Positions 11,705 to 23,164 of a DNA stretch of 64,000 bases are shown piece by piece. The notes below the pieces were generated by a model. It made no database searches, had not been told where the DNA came from, and saw only the letters and a list, made by a program, of their open reading frames with translations. The translations under genes were made by a program, and so were the position numbers. Source of the DNA: Symbiodinium natans (lineage: Eukaryota > Sar > Dinophyceae > Suessiales > Symbiodiniaceae); contig CAJNDS010000276.1 of the NCBI GenBank assembly GCA_905221605.1, positions 62,001 to 126,000 of the forward strand. Direction: 5' to 3'. Position 1 is the first letter of the stretch. The number at the start of each line of letters is the position of its first letter.

Positions 11705-12930
11705 CAAGATACAAAAACGCGAGCGAGAGATACTGAGCCTTCACAAGAACAGCACTCATGGCACTCATGATAACGTGAGAGTATTCACATGTATTCACAC
11801 CATCGGCAGACCCGAACCATCAACACAACACAATATTCTCGCCCCCCACAATTATAAAACCACCCACTTTTTTTAGGGAGATGATAAGTTTAAGGGGGGG
11901 GGAGTTTAGAGCTTGCTGGCTGCAGGGAGATGCTCCAGGTTGCTACCAGGATTTAGGCGAATGCAATTGAGGAGGCCCCTGGCCGAAAAGATTGATCAAC
12001 CCGGGGAGGGGGGTTAATAATGCGAAGTCAACATTATTATGAGAGCGCGCAGTAATATCATTGTAGGAACGTACGAACGAAACGGGCGCTCTGTGTATTC
12101 TCTTTTATGCGTGGCATCGCCTGTGTTTTCTTCTGCGAGCCTCCCTGAACGACCCGTTGATACGTACGACACGTACGACACAGTTCGTACAGTTCGTCCG
12201 GCCTTCGAGCCTTGCATTCGGAAACCTCTCAAATTGGACCTGTCCTCGTTGCGAGGCTACGAAGCCTCGTCCGTTTGCGCCGTGTTTCGCGAGGCCACGC
12301 AAGCTAATAAATTCTAGCTGTGGCAAGACCTAGTGTTACACTGTGTTGCACTGCTACACCTTGACCTACAAGACTTGGCGTGCCCAGCACGGCGTCGAAA
12401 AAAGGGACAAAGGCGACTCTGGTAAGAGGGGCCTATCTGGACCAATGCGCAGCTTTCCGAAACTCGTTGGGCAGTGGCCGTCTGCTTCCGAGCGTCGACT
12501 GATGTTAGGGGCGGCAGCGAACTGCCTGCAACAAAACATCGAGAAAGTAACCGATCTGCAGGTTCTCACGAAGGAGGCCCTCGAGCCTGCGTTGCAGGTG
12601 CTGGAAGACCTCCTGAGGCCGTCCACTGACCAGCCACTCCGACAGCCAGCCTCCGACGAAGCCCCAATGTCATTCGACGAAGCGCAGCGCGACTGGCCTT
12701 CCAAGGTGTCGAAGCTGCGAACCTAAGCACTCAACCGCTGCGTTGCCAGGCGTCACACGTGATCTAACAAAATGCCAGGCTAGGTGCCACGCCAAAAGCT
12801 CGCAGGGGTCGGGGCCATTAATCACCCAGGCCCCGCGAATCCCCATGCACCAGTCCAGAGCGGTCTCTCTGGAGAGTTCACTTGCCTGCGCTCAAAGTAA
12901 GTGCTGAAAAGACAATGAAAGAATGAAGAA
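11705..12930. other. Mostly intron-like; one uncertain ORF
   Basis: A 12343-12726 plus-strand ORF (LMLGAAANCLQQNIEKVTDL, then ALQVLEDLL) looks protein-like but has the opposite orientation to the neighbouring exons. A short run of GGGGGGGG is at 11897. No firm gene. Confidence 0.3.
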
Positions 12931-12934
12931 GCCT

Positions 12935-13078
12935 CCGCTTCACCGCAGATGAGGCGTTCAGCAGATGTCGGTGCAGCATGTATCGGCAGTGCCTCCGCAA
13001 TGCTTCTCATCTCCTTCGTGTCTGCCAAGAGTTCCGCGAGCTTGTCGCCCAGCAGTCCCTGGCCGTCGAAGGACTCGC
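12935..13078 (-). CDS. Exon-like segment
   Basis: After a CTTGGCCAG acceptor the frame reads ESFDGQGLLGDKLAELLADT then KEMRSIAEALPIHAAPTSAE, acidic then mixed, with helical character. The 3' boundary lies before a Phe/Ser-rich run near 12930. Confidence 0.5.
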
Positions 13079-13204
13079 CTGGCCAAGCGTTGGTTTCGCT
13101 GCGGAATGTTGCCGCCCAAGCTCACCCGGGTTTGCCCCTGGCTCCTGCAAAGGTAGAAGCCCGGACATTGCCAGCCGGATGCCTGCGAAGTTGCCGTCGC
13201 AAGG

Positions 13205-13320
13205 CGTGGGGAGGACACTGGTTGGCTCCGAGTTGTTGCCTCTGCCGGGTTTCCTGCAAGGCCTGCTGAAGGCAGGCTGCGAAGTTTGGAAGTCCGGAAA
13301 GGAGCCCCAACAGCACTGCC
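13205..13320 (-). CDS. Exon-like helical segment next to a CAG repeat
   Basis: Minus-strand frame LLGLLSGLPNFAACLQQALQ then ETRQRQQLGANQ. Other frames are also open here, so the choice rests on protein-like composition. The CAG33 run lies about 30 bp upstream on this strand (13352-13450). Confidence 0.35.
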
Positions 13321-13347
13321 GCCTGGAATGTGAGGGCTCAAGCCACA

Positions 13348-13458
<111 letters not shown>

Positions 13459-13778
13459 ACTGCAACAACAACACCATCATCCACCAACAACCAACAACCA
13501 GCAGACATCAAACTACAAACAACAGACAACAGCAACAGCAATGGGCAACGTGGCGTCTAACGGCAACTGACATACATCTGCCAATGGTGTACACAGGGTC
13601 GTGTCAATTTGGCTTGGCTGACATCTTTACCATCAAAGCGCTCCCTCCCCTCGCCTGCTTCAGCACCTGTCATGTCAAGCGTGATGTCAAGATCATCATT
13701 GAATGCCCATATTTGGAAAAGCTAGGGGCAGCTGGTACACATTGGAGAAAGTTTGCATCTTTGCGTCTTGCACGAATC

Positions 13779-13842
13779 AGGCTTCCGAGGGCTTCACGAT
13801 CTCGAGGTTCACGGCCATCTGCCGGCTCTGGCTGGTCAACTC
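13779..13842 (-). CDS. Exon-like segment with strong acceptor
   Basis: A long pyrimidine tract ending TCTCTTTGAG precedes the frame ELTSQSRQMAVNLEIVKPSE. The downstream limit is unclear; no good GT lies directly after. Confidence 0.45.
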
Positions 13843-14879
13843 CTCAAAGAGAGGAGAGCAGAACAGAAGAGCAGCCCTCAGCCTGGCATTTTGTGCTGCT
13901 TGTTTGTCAGGAAATATGAATATTCTGCTCCTTCTCCAAGTTCTCAAGGCTCTCTTGCAGGTCCTTCCGAGCGACGCGCGCGCACGTACTTCATTCCGAG
14001 CAAGTGTTGCAAAAACAGCCACCATTTCGATCGTCTGCACTGTGTCCTTGAACCTGAAGCCACAAACAGCTTGAGATTGGCAGCTCTTGACCAAACGCGG
14101 ACAATTCTCCATTTATGTTGCATAGAACAACACCATGTGCGAGCAACCTGCCCACTTCTGTATTATCGTGTGCCTTTGAACGCAGTTTTCGCTTTACGGC
14201 CGGGTTTCAGCAAGCCTTGCCCAGCCTGTTTTTGTTGAACACCCGACATGCCACAGGGGGCCGGTTCTAAAAGAGCACAAAGTGATTGCTATGCACGCCG
14301 CCGAATGTCAAACGACACCCTTTTCATTCCAAGCCGTCAGCTACGCAAGATTGTTTTGCGATCCCTACGAGCAGCGAAAACTGTGCCAAACATGGCCGGC
14401 AAATGCCCTGGAGCGGCTCTGTTGCTGGAGCTGGCCGCTGCCGCAACCTTGTCACTCTGTCCACGGCTGGCACCGTGGAGCCCAAATACCCGGGACTTCA
14501 CATAAGAAGTGCAGCCCTGAGATCTGCTGTTGCCCCTTGTCAAAGTGCTGTCCCGAGGGCTCTACTGCTCGCCTGCTGTGCGGGCATGTTCACATATGTT
14601 GTGCACATATGTGCACCTTTGGGCTTTGACCGTCTATTGACCCACTGGAGGAGAAAAAGAAAAAACGCAGCAGGTCCTTCCAATCCTCTTTGAAGGTGTT
14701 GTAGAGATTCTGGACACCCGTCAGGACCATGCCTCGCAATCTGACATTCTGGCGCTGCTCTTTCTTTCTCGGAAAGCCTCTCTGTCTCTGTTGTCTTGGT
14801 CTCTCTCTCTCTGCCTTTGACTCTCTCCCCCTCTCTGTGTGCCTCTTGCCTCTGTCTCGGTCGGCTGGCCTATGGATGT

Positions 14880-14949
14880 GAGAGACGTGGCCTCTGCTGC
14901 TTGCAGGAAGGCCGCGCCCTCCGGCCAACGACTGAGCACAACCTGCGCC
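14880..14949 (-). CDS. Exon-like segment after CCTTCCCTCAG acceptor
   Basis: Acceptor TCCTCCTTCCCTCAG ends at 14950; the frame reads AQVVLSRWPEGAAFLQAAEA. It may be a separate exon from the VWA segment or contiguous with it, since the frame is open between them. Confidence 0.42.
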
Positions 14950-15009
14950 CTGAGGGAAGGAGGAAACATGCCGACAGGGACGACAGGAGCCAAGGGGACT
15001 GAGTGACGG

Positions 15010-15056
15010 GGTGCGCCGAGCCGCTGCAGCTCCTCCAGGGTGGCTGCCGCCCAGAC
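15010..15056 (-). CDS. Exon-like VWA segment 1
   Basis: A textbook acceptor (GATTTCCATTGCAG) ends at 15057. The exon reads VWAAATLEELQRLGA. The opening VWA is shared with segments at 7805 and 7164, which suggests repeated exon modules. Confidence 0.45.
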
Positions 15057-15179
15057 CTGCAATGGAAATCGAAGCAGAAAAGAAAGAGGAACGAGAGAGA
15101 AAGAGAGAGAGAGTGAGAGAGAAAGAATGGAGAAGGGGGAGTAGACGGGCGTGCCAAAAGCAGACCGGAAACAGAGGTC

Positions 15180-15280
15180 GCTGCTCGGCGCTGTGAGCGC
15201 AGGAGCCGGTCGCGCAGGGCCGTCAGCTCCGTGTGGAGCGCCCGCTCCAGCGCCTCCCGGGCCACGGCCTTTCCGGTGGC
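15180..15280 (-). CDS. Exon-like charged helix
   Basis: Minus-strand frame GKAVAREALERALHTELTAL then RDRLLRSQRRAATS, a regular amphipathic helix with heptad-like Leu/Ala spacing. Exact splice sites not certain. Confidence 0.45.
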
Positions 15281-15364
15281 AAAAAAAGCACATCTTTCTA
15301 TCCGACTCGATGCTCTCTCTACATATATGTCTCTGCGTCTTTTCACTCTGCAAAGCTTCTTCCC

Positions 15365-15366
15365 TC

Positions 15367-15437
<71 letters not shown>
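15365..15437. repeat. CT microsatellite
   Basis: Near-pure CT run with one GTCT interruption; on the minus strand a GA run. Confidence 0.95.
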
Positions 15438-15443
<6 letters not shown>

Positions 15444-16009
15444 CTTTCAACTGCCCACTAGGCTTAACCACACAGTCGGACCTCTCCTCCCGCCGGGAGT
15501 GGGGCTTGCGGGCTTCCGAAAAAAAAAACATGCATCCCATCGCTTGGCAAAGCGTTCGTATGCCCCTCGACTTGGAGTCGTCTTCTTGCAAGATCCCAAT
15601 CAGCTTCGAAGGGGTGGAGTCGTCTTCCATCCGGATGTCGATACGACCGGTTCAAAGTTGCTGCACATTGCTGCACTAGTGACATTGTGTTTGACCGCGT
15701 GGGCTCAGGATAGGTGTCTGAGAAAGAACACAGACAGTAGCTGTTTCATGGGATGTCAGCTAAACTGAGCGTGGGAGATGCTCCTTGTCAAGTTGTGCGG
15801 TTTACACTTGATGCGCTTGTAATTTACAGGTTTGTGAAGTCACATCTTCGTTGTTGTCATGTGTCCTGGCGTCTCACCTGGCGACATAAACATATGCTAT
15901 ATATCAAGGGAGAAGCTGCTGAGACTGCTTGGTCTGAATTGTCCAAACCTTTCTCCAAGAACTAGGGGGCTTCAAGCGACACACGAGAGCATTACATGCA
16001 ACCTACCAC

Positions 16010-16115
16010 TCACACACACACACTCTCTCTCTCTCGCTCTCCCTCTCTCTCTCACTCATTCACACTCTCTCACACTCTCTCTCACTCTCACACTCACTCT
16101 CTCTCCTCGCTCTCG
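16010..16115. repeat. CT/CACT microsatellite
   Basis: CACACA then mixed CTCT/CACTCT units. Polypyrimidine on plus, polypurine on minus. Confidence 0.9.
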
Positions 16116-16184
16116 CTCTGGCTCTGCTCGACTCTTCTCAGTTCCTTCTTTGTCGGCTTTCTCCTTTTGCTTTTCCTTGCTGGG

Positions 16185-16290
16185 GCCCCACCGCCGCACC
16201 GCTCCTCCGCGGCGGAGCGCCGGCTCTCCCGGGCCAGGTGCCGCTGCAGCCGCTGCCGCTGCTGCCGCTGCTGCCGCTGCTGCCTCTCAG
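16185..16290 (-). CDS. Exon-like Gln/Arg coiled-coil segment
   Basis: Minus-strand frame SERQQRQQRQQRQRLQRHLA then RESRRSAAEERC. The (GGCAGCAGC) period gives Arg-Gln-Gln repeats. Boundaries uncertain. Opposite frames read poly-Ala, a shadow. Confidence 0.4.
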
Positions 16291-16810
16291 AGTCGCTTTT
16301 GGATCAACAGAACATAACAGACATAACAGAACAGATCAACTTCAGAACAACTTCAGAACCAGAGAACACAACTTCGGAACTGAATAACGTTGCACGGTTA
16401 CTTGCATTTCAGTTGCATTCACTTGCATTGCAATCAACAAGAGAGCTCATCAAGAACCGTGCAACACCAGCCGCGCATGCAAAAGGTCAGCTCTTCTGAC
16501 CCGACGGCGACATAAACAGTCCCTCCATCCGCGAAAGGCCTACCTGCACTTTCTGGGAGCAACCTGAGGAGAGAACACAATTCGGGGTGGGATGCATCTG
16601 ATGCACCGCGTTAGAGAATGCACGTTCTTCCCCGAACCCGCCGGGAAAGCCGTTGAGGTGACGCACTTCTTAGACGAAAATCCTCTCGTCGTCCGACGTA
16701 GCTTTCCCGAGTTTTCCTTTGTGTCACGTACCGACCACGAACATGGGCACGCCAGGTGCGTGGGGATCGGGGCACCACGTTTCCTCATCCTCTGCAGAAG
16801 AACAACAACA

Positions 16811-16812
16811 CA

Positions 16813-16843
<31 letters not shown>
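16811..16843. repeat. CT microsatellite
   Basis: Short CT run. Confidence 0.9.
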
Positions 16844-16848
<5 letters not shown>

Positions 16849-17094
16849 AGAGGCTCCCCAACTGAGAACGCCTTGAACTTGCGGAATGGCCTGGATGGGT
16901 CTTGCACTCGCCGCACGATGATGTGTGAGAAACTGTGAGACAGGGTGCATTTTTGAGCTTCAACCTGAAGACATCACCTTAGCGACTTCGAGCACCAGGC
17001 TGTCAACCGGCTGGCTGGCCAGGGCAACCTCGCAAGAGCTCTGTTGTGGGACATGAGGCGCTCCACATATACGTACACTGCTTTAAACACATAC

Positions 17095-17180
17095 TCTCTG
17101 TCTTCCATCTGGCACGTCTGCTTCTTGTCGTTGCCCTTCTTGCTGCTCCTTCAAAGTATCTCCTCTCGCCTCTGCTTCTA
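17095..17180 (-). CDS. Exon-like coiled-coil segment
   Basis: Acceptor CCATTTAG and donor GTATGTG bound an 86-bp open segment reading EAEARGDTLKEQQEGQRQEA, strongly charged. This is one of the best splice-site pairs in the series. Confidence 0.5.
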
Positions 17181-17534
17181 CTAAATGGCAACCTTGATGT
17201 GTAAACGGCTCTCGACATGATAAATCGCAAGAAGGGCCCCTTCTTAGTTTTTGCATGCTCTCCATATCCCAAATCGCAAGTCCCTAGCTTCCTCTCTTTC
17301 TCATCTCTCCTTCTTTACACCGTTCGTTCTCATTCGTCGTTGTTTATCATATCCTTCTCCCTCGTCTTTCCCTACCTTTTAGCACCGCCCGAAGGCGAGC
17401 TCGCTGGTCTGAGGGATCGGTTGTACAAGCAACAGACTGCCACGACCCAAAAATGCTGGGAGACTGTATTGGCCGGCTCCCAGGACCCTCCGAGGCATGT
17501 GTGCTGTGAAAGCGTGAGGCTACACGCTCTCGCT

Positions 17535-17590
17535 CTGGCTCTCTCTCTCTCTCTCTCTCTTCCTGTCTCTCTCCCTCTCTCGGTCACTCT
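17535..17590. repeat. CT microsatellite
   Basis: CT run interrupted by CCTGT and CCCT. Confidence 0.9.
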
Positions 17591-17770
17591 CTCCTTCCCT
17601 TTTGTTCTTCCTCGTGCATCGTCCATTTTAATTCTAAATGGTAAAGGGAAAAACAAAGGAAGGTAGAGAGAAAGAAGAGGGCAAGACAAAGGAGAGGGAG
17701 AGAGGTATGAAATCAAAGACCACCGGTGGGAAAGGGAATGGAAAAGGGAATTTGTAGAAAAAGAATGTTG

Positions 17771-17925
17771 AGAGGCTCGAATAGATGACCTCTGGAGATA
17801 TAGAGGCTCGAACGGATGATGTCTCAAAACATACAGGCACGAATTGACGAGCTCTCGACATACAGCGGCTCGAATAGGGAAACTCTCTAAATACAGAAGC
17901 TCGAACACATGAACTCTCAAAATAG
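17771..17925. repeat. 31-bp degenerate tandem repeat, five copies
   Basis: Units start near 17771, 17802, 17833, 17862 and 17892 and share AGAGGCTCGAA, GATGA-CTCT and ATACA. Confidence 0.8.
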
Positions 17926-18748
17926 TTGGAGTGGATGCCGCAGTGTATCTCAAAACACAGGCCTGTGCACATCAATGCATGTCAACAGCTGAAGATGAAT
18001 GGACATCTCGATGCATCTCCACGTCTATGATCCTACGGTGATAAGCTCATGTGACTTACATCTGAGACGAAGCCTTATGGCAAACACGACAGCTTTGTGA
18101 CCGGGGATCTTGCCGAGGCCGCGCTCAGAAGCCTCGGGAATTCGGAATCAGCGCAGGTAACGAGCAATGACAAGTACATGACAAGTACAGACGGCACAAT
18201 GAGACAGCTTCGCAATGCCTGGCTAGGGCTTGGCTAGGGCTTGGGCAGCACGGCAGCCATGGCTACCATGGCTCGGGCTGGCAGGCAAGCACCAGCCGCA
18301 TCGCATAGAGTCGGGGGATGCGCGAACTATGGAACAAGCTGCGGAATGGGCACAAGCAACGGCGTTTTCTATTGTTGGGTGTCGCTGCATCTTGAGCTCG
18401 CTTTGACTGCAGGCTAGTCCTCTCAGGCACGGCAGGAACAATGTGGAAACCAAACAACGGTCGGGCTTTTTGTGTCCACGCGCACCATGCATTCCGCCTC
18501 AGGTGCCCGGACCAGGGATAAGCTTGGCGCAGCTGCTGTTTGTCAGTATGCGGCCACTGGGGTCGGGCTCCTGCGCATGCTTCAAGCAACAGGAGCAAGG
18601 TTCCAACATCTACATTCACATCCCATGCCAGGCCTGTCCGCTCTGAAGAAGGGGTTCTTCACCTGCAAATGACTAGTACTGAAGACGTATTGAATGAGCA
18701 TTTAAGTCACTTTGGCAGCTTCAATCGTTTTCAATCCCCAGCCGAGAC

Positions 18749-18837
18749 CGCGGCCGGGTTGGGATTCTTCACGGGCCCAGGAGGATCCGGAGAAGGCGTT
18801 CTCTCCTTTTTGTTCTTGAGCATCATCATGCCAGGTC
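18749..18837 (-). CDS. Exon-like segment with clear splice sites
   Basis: Acceptor CTTGGTCTTCAG ends at 18838 and donor GTCTCG starts at 18748. The frame between reads PGMMMLKNKKERTPSPDPPG then PVKNPNPAA, hydrophilic with a Ser-Pro pair. No domain recognised. Confidence 0.5.
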
Positions 18838-18889
18838 CTGAAGACCAAGGAGGAGAGAGCAAGAGGGAGCAGACTAGCGAAGCGGAAGC

Positions 18890-18990
18890 AGCTGCTTGGG
18901 CTCCTCCAGAGAACTCGCTGACGCGCTCCTCCCGGCGCCGGTCCCGCGCACGCGATCGGCTGCGGGATCGGCCGCCGCGGCCCATCTCCC
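18890..18990 (-). CDS. Exon-like RS segment
   Basis: Minus-strand frame MGRGGRSRSRSRARDRRREE then RVSEFSGGAQAAAS. The AAAG before GGAGATGGGCC could be the acceptor. Arg/Ser dipeptides continue the theme of the two segments upstream. Confidence 0.45.
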
Positions 18991-19094
18991 TTTCTTTTAG
19001 AGAGAACAAACTTGAGCACATTAAAGAAGAGGGAGGGAGACGAGAAGAACAGAGAGAGAGGGGCGAGAGAGAGAGAGAGAGAGACAATGAGTCC

Positions 19095-19275
19095 TTGTTC
19101 TCTCTCTCTTTCTCTCTTTCTCTCGCTTTCTCTCTTTCTCTCTTTCTCTCTTTCTCTCTTTCTCTCGCTTTCTCTCTTTCTCTCTTTCTCTCTTTCTCTC
19201 TTTCTCTCTTTCTCTCTTTCTCTCTTTCTCTCTTTCTCTCTTTCTCCTTTCTCTCTTTCTCTCGCTCTCTCTCTC

Positions 19276-19313
<38 letters not shown>
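19095..19313. repeat. CTCTTT hexamer and CT microsatellite
   Basis: About 25 CTCTTT units with occasional CGCTTT, then a CT run. It lies between RS-rich exon-like segments. Long Ser/Leu/Phe and Arg/Glu/Lys ORFs here are artefacts. Confidence 0.9.
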
Positions 19314-19318
<5 letters not shown>

Positions 19319-19589
19319 TCGTCTCTCCGTCCCTGCCCCTTTGCTTCCCATCCCACTTTCGACACAGCATGTGCCTGACCAGTCGCCGAGGGCTCGGGCT
19401 CTTCGGGTCATTGCGAGAAGGGAAATTGGCCCGAGGCACCTAGCACAAGCAGCAGACAACGCCACTTGCCCCACAACATCCCAGGACATGGCAAGCGACA
19501 AAATGCGACAAAGTCCGGTCGCGTCCTCACTTTGGACCTCTTCGAGCCTTATAAGCCTCCAGAAGAGCCTCCACTTTAGACCTCCTTAA

Positions 19590-19670
19590 ACATCTGAGGA
19601 GTCTTGAGAATCGGGCATCTGAAGGGCTTCTCTTCCGTCGCGGTGGGCTCGGGCCTCGAAGGAGAGCCGC
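19590..19670 (-). CDS. Exon-like RS-rich segment
   Basis: Minus-strand frame RGPSPPRRKRSPSDARFSRL, a second Arg/Ser/Pro segment 80 bp downstream of the first. Ends are not defined. Confidence 0.4.
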
Positions 19671-19739
19671 AACAAAGAACACATCAGGAAACGAGTGGAA
19701 CGAGTGGAACGAGTGCACCGAACAGCCGTTCAAAGACCG

Positions 19740-19865
19740 GAAACCCCCGCAAACTGGGCCACCAGCGGCGTCGCTCCGGGCTCCGGCGCACGGGGGACCG
19801 GGCACGGTTCCGGCCATAAAGGCGAGGGGGACTGCGGCTGCGCGGCCGCCTCTCCAAAGATCGAA
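19740..19865 (-). CDS. Exon-like RS-rich segment
   Basis: The minus-strand frame reads SLERRPRSRSPPRLYGRNRA then RSPVRRSPERRRWW, a typical Arg/Ser-rich tract as in SR splicing factors. The next segment downstream also carries SPPRRKRSP. Boundaries are approximate; the upstream limit may be the AG near 19853. This is the most upstream recognised part of the candidate gene. Confidence 0.45.
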
Positions 19866-20371
19866 GCATATAAGCAGGAAAGAGGGCACGAAATGGCACG
19901 TGTCACTGTGTTGACGGGGCCCTCTACTGCAGCCATGGCGTCTCTCCGACGCATCATCGCACAGCATCGCACACCATCTTGTAGCAACGTTCCCGAAAAC
20001 ATCTCAGCGAAAACTCTCAGCGCGGACTCCGCGATGCCTGGGTGGGCCAGAGTTCGAGATCGCCATCGGACCTTCAGCGATGTGCAAAGCGTTGAGTGCA
20101 AAGCGTGGAGTGCAACTCTGGACGACATCTGTGACTGTTCAACGAAAGTCCCAGGGTGCATGGCCATCGTTTCCCTTGGGTCCGCCGGCTGGACCCACCC
20201 CAACCTCAGAGAAACAGAGGTTTGGACACCCCCAAAAGACCCCCCAGCAGGGAAGTGGGAAGAAAATCTGCCGATCTGGCTGGGAAGCCATCAACGAAGA
20301 CCTGGCTGGCCTTCAATGCGGCGTAGGCTCGGTCCTAGGCACACGGCGATACAGGGTGTGCGGAGAAGTCC

Positions 20372-20450
20372 GGCTTGTGCCCAAATCAACAAAGGCTTGG
20401 CTTGCAGCAGCGGCTTCTTGCGTCGCGAAGCGTACATTCACAAAGTCCTG
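20372..20450 (-). CDS. Exon-like segment
   Basis: After a GTGCTGCAG acceptor the minus-strand frame reads DFVNVRFATQEAAAASQAFV, vaguely like the second half of an RNA-recognition motif. Too short to call. Confidence 0.3.
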
Positions 20451-20499
20451 CAGCACTCTTGCCCTCTTTGCCCGGGGTAACACATGGAATCGCAACTGT

Positions 20500-21890
20500 G
20501 CAACTGCTGTCCTCACCGGGAATGCCAGAATAGGGTGGCTTGTGACAGTGAATGACCTGCTGTCGTGAATTACATGCACTGTGCTGTTCGCAGGTGCGCA
20601 ACGCGCCTCTCCGAACTGCGCCATCGCTCTGGTCATTCCGACTCGACTGTGCTGGGGCATGATGCCTTGCTAGTGCAGCATTATCGACATGACGTAACAT
20701 ACGTAAAGCATGAACTCTCACCTCCGGTGCCCAATTGCGTAAGGCGGTGACCCGTGGTGATACGCACCAGCGCCGACATCGTCAGAGAAGCCTGGCCACA
20801 TCGTTCCAAAAGAATTTTGTGGTGTCCAGATGCAATTTGACTACTGAGTTTGCATTGTCCAGAGTTAGACGCAAAAACTATCACCCCCCAGTGAAACCTC
20901 GCGTGTTTGCCGTAGAGTCTGTAGAGGCTTCAGAAGACTAACGGGAGGCCATTTGGAAGCCCTCCACCTCCGTCGTTCTGAAAACTGTAGGCTCTGGCTT
21001 CAGGACGCTTTCGGAACGCAGTCGTGCCGCGCAGCGAAAACTACTGTTTCTTTGCATGCACAGACCGGACAAGGAACTCAGGTCACCAAGCTCAACACAC
21101 TAGCATCTACAGTAATCTCCAGCTGCAAGCATGCCACCTGACTTTCAAGTAGAGGCTGTAGGGAAGAGTGCATCTTCGCGCACACCTTTTGGAAAGACCC
21201 CGAACAAGAAACCTTGAAAATTGCGGGGTCCAAACAAAATCCAGAATTGTCATTTTGCCGCCTCTTTATCATGTTTACAAGTCGATCGCCACATGCGTTG
21301 TTGGACCCAAAAAACGCAATTGGCTTGTTTCGGGAAGCAAATTCAAGCCAAGCTTGTTTTTGGTATCCGCTTCTTTCGCCACCGTGTAAGGGGTGTCTTT
21401 CTCAACTGGGGGGGGGTGGGGTCGGGGGGGAACCCCGACAGGACCACGTGCGGAACACCTCGTGACTACTGCTGCCCCCAACCTCACAACCTCCCGCCAC
21501 AATACCCGAAAACATGCGTGCTTGTCTTCTTTGTCTTCTGTCTTCTCTGCGCGCCTGCAACGAAAACTTTACTCCCCGGAGCCTGCCGCTTGAGTTCCTT
21601 GAGTCGTCTTTCTGCCCATTCGCGAGGGCGCCTGAACTTTTCTTGCTGCAGCTCCTTCGCTGTCCCTCAACACTCAGTGCCTGCGGCTGTGTGGAGGGCC
21701 GGGGGGGCAATCCCACTGCAAGAGCCGCTGCGGGCTTGAGCGGCGAACAGTTGAATGGCGATAATGGAGAGAGCTCAGAGAGCTCCATATGTCCAATATC
21801 TCACAGCTGTAAAGCTAACTTGGGACTTCTTGCTTGAAATTCTGGGATTGTTTATAAAAGGTTTGGCTTTTGTCCCGAAAGCTAATTCTC
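20500..21890. other. No gene recognised
   Basis: Only short ORFs; a GGGGGGG-rich stretch occurs near 21410-21430. No splice-bounded exon on either strand stood out. Confidence 0.3.
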
Positions 21891-21899
21891 TATATCTTA

Positions 21900-22205
21900 A
21901 TCGGAAAAACTTCTACAGCATTTTCTCGATATCTTAATGGGAAAACCTCGAATTTCTGTAGACTTCATAGGAAAACCTCCACTTAGCCATATGCCCATCG
22001 GAAAAACGCTCTTCTGGACACGGGAAACCTCGATTCTCCATATGTTCATAGAAAGACCTTCATGTTCTGTATATCTTTTCGGAAAACCTCATTTTTTTCT
22101 TGTTATAGTCCGAAACCTTAATTTTCCTCTACATGGTCATAGGAAAACCTAAAACTTCTTTGTGTTGAGTAGGGGAAAACTTCCATTTTCTCTACACTTC
22201 AACTT
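21900..22205 (+). repeat. About 30-bp degenerate tandem repeat, forward orientation
   Basis: About ten copies of a unit like GGAAAACCTC-ATTTTCTGTA-TAT-TTCATA with starts near 21902, 21940, 21970, 22000, 22022, 22050, 22080, 22112, 22142 and 22173. Confidence 0.8.
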
Positions 22206-22387
22206 TTTTTCCTCTGCTTTCATGGGGGAACCTCTGCTTCTCTTGTATTCTTGCGGGTTCTCTACATTCCCTCTACACGTATAGCAGACAGAAAGCAAAA
22301 ACGACAGAAAGAAAAAACACAACGCTTGCATGACGGTTTGGAAAGGATCGTGTGTTATTGACGCAAGTCCTCTTCATGGACGGTAAG

Positions 22388-22650
22388 AGTGTGTTTTTGT
22401 TGTGGAGGCTTTTTTGTTGTGGAGGCCTTTTTGCTGTGGAGGCCTGCTGCGTCTTGTTTTGTGCAGTGGCCGGGCGCTTTTGTTCTTGTGAAGGCCAGGC
22501 GCCATTTTGTTTGCTGTGGAGGCCCGGAGGCTTCTTGGCTGTGGAGGCTTGACGCGCTTCTTGCTGTGGAAGCTGGGTGCATTCTTTTTGCTGTGGAGGC
22601 TAGGTGCGTTTTCATTGCTGTGGAGGCCTGGCGCGGCCTTTCCATTTTAC
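22388..22650. repeat. Minisatellite with GCTGTGGAGGC core
   Basis: About nine irregular units, 17-34 bp apart, each with TTG(C/T)TGTGGAGGC. Confidence 0.8.
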
Positions 22651-22669
22651 TGTGGAGCGGCTTAAAGAA

Positions 22670-22885
22670 GCGGTGGAGTTGGTTTGGGGGTGGGGGGCGC
22701 TTGCCAACACAATGCTCGCATGATGAATTTCCTTTTGACTCATGTGCTTTGAAGCAAGCATGCAGGGCTGCAAAAAGCCCTCGCACGTTCTTGATTTCAA
22801 AACGACTTATATGCTTTGAAGCGAGCTTGCACGCCTTTAAAAGACAAACGGATGGCTTGGGGGGCCCCCCCCGACTTGCAAACAC
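22670..22885. repeat. Relative of the 50.4-kb G-tract repeat
   Basis: Contains GGGGGGCGCTTGCCAACACA, ATGCTCGCATGATG, CATGTGCTTTGAAGCAAGCA and a long G/C run near 22860. It matches the blocks at 50340-50640, so this is a dispersed repeat family. Confidence 0.7.
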
Positions 22886-23045
22886 CTGCCTTCCTGCCTT
22901 CCTGCCTTCCTGCCTTCCTGCCTTCCTGCCTTCCTGCCTTCCTGCCTTCCTGCCTTCCTGCCTTCCTGCCTTCCTGCCTTCCTGCCTTCCTGCCTTCCTG
23001 CCTTCCTGCCTTCCTGCCTTCCTGCCTTCCTGCCTTCCTGCCTTC
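22886..23045. repeat. (CCTTCCTG)20 octamer repeat
   Basis: Twenty near-perfect octamers. All frames of one strand are open (Pro/Ser/Cys/Leu or Lys/Ala/Gly/Arg); not coding. Confidence 0.95.
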
Positions 23046-23164
23046 GCCTGTCCGTGGTCGCTTGCCTAAACAACAGAATGATGCTTCAACAGAAAAGAAG
23101 TTGCCTAATGAAATATAAATGCATTCCTATTGATGTATGGAGAAAAGGTCTTCCGCATGGACTA

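Noticed and set aside
18540-19589. 349-codon plus ORF and 245-256-codon minus ORFs
   Set aside because: Mostly CTCTTT/CT microsatellite; only the flanking RS-rich minus segments look like protein.
22886-23045. CRISPR-like regular array
   Set aside because: It is a head-to-tail octamer repeat without spacers; none of the tandem arrays here has unique spacers.
22389-23118. 226-codon plus ORF and antisense Lys/Gly/Arg ORF
   Set aside because: Made of the GTGGAGGC minisatellite and the octamer repeat.
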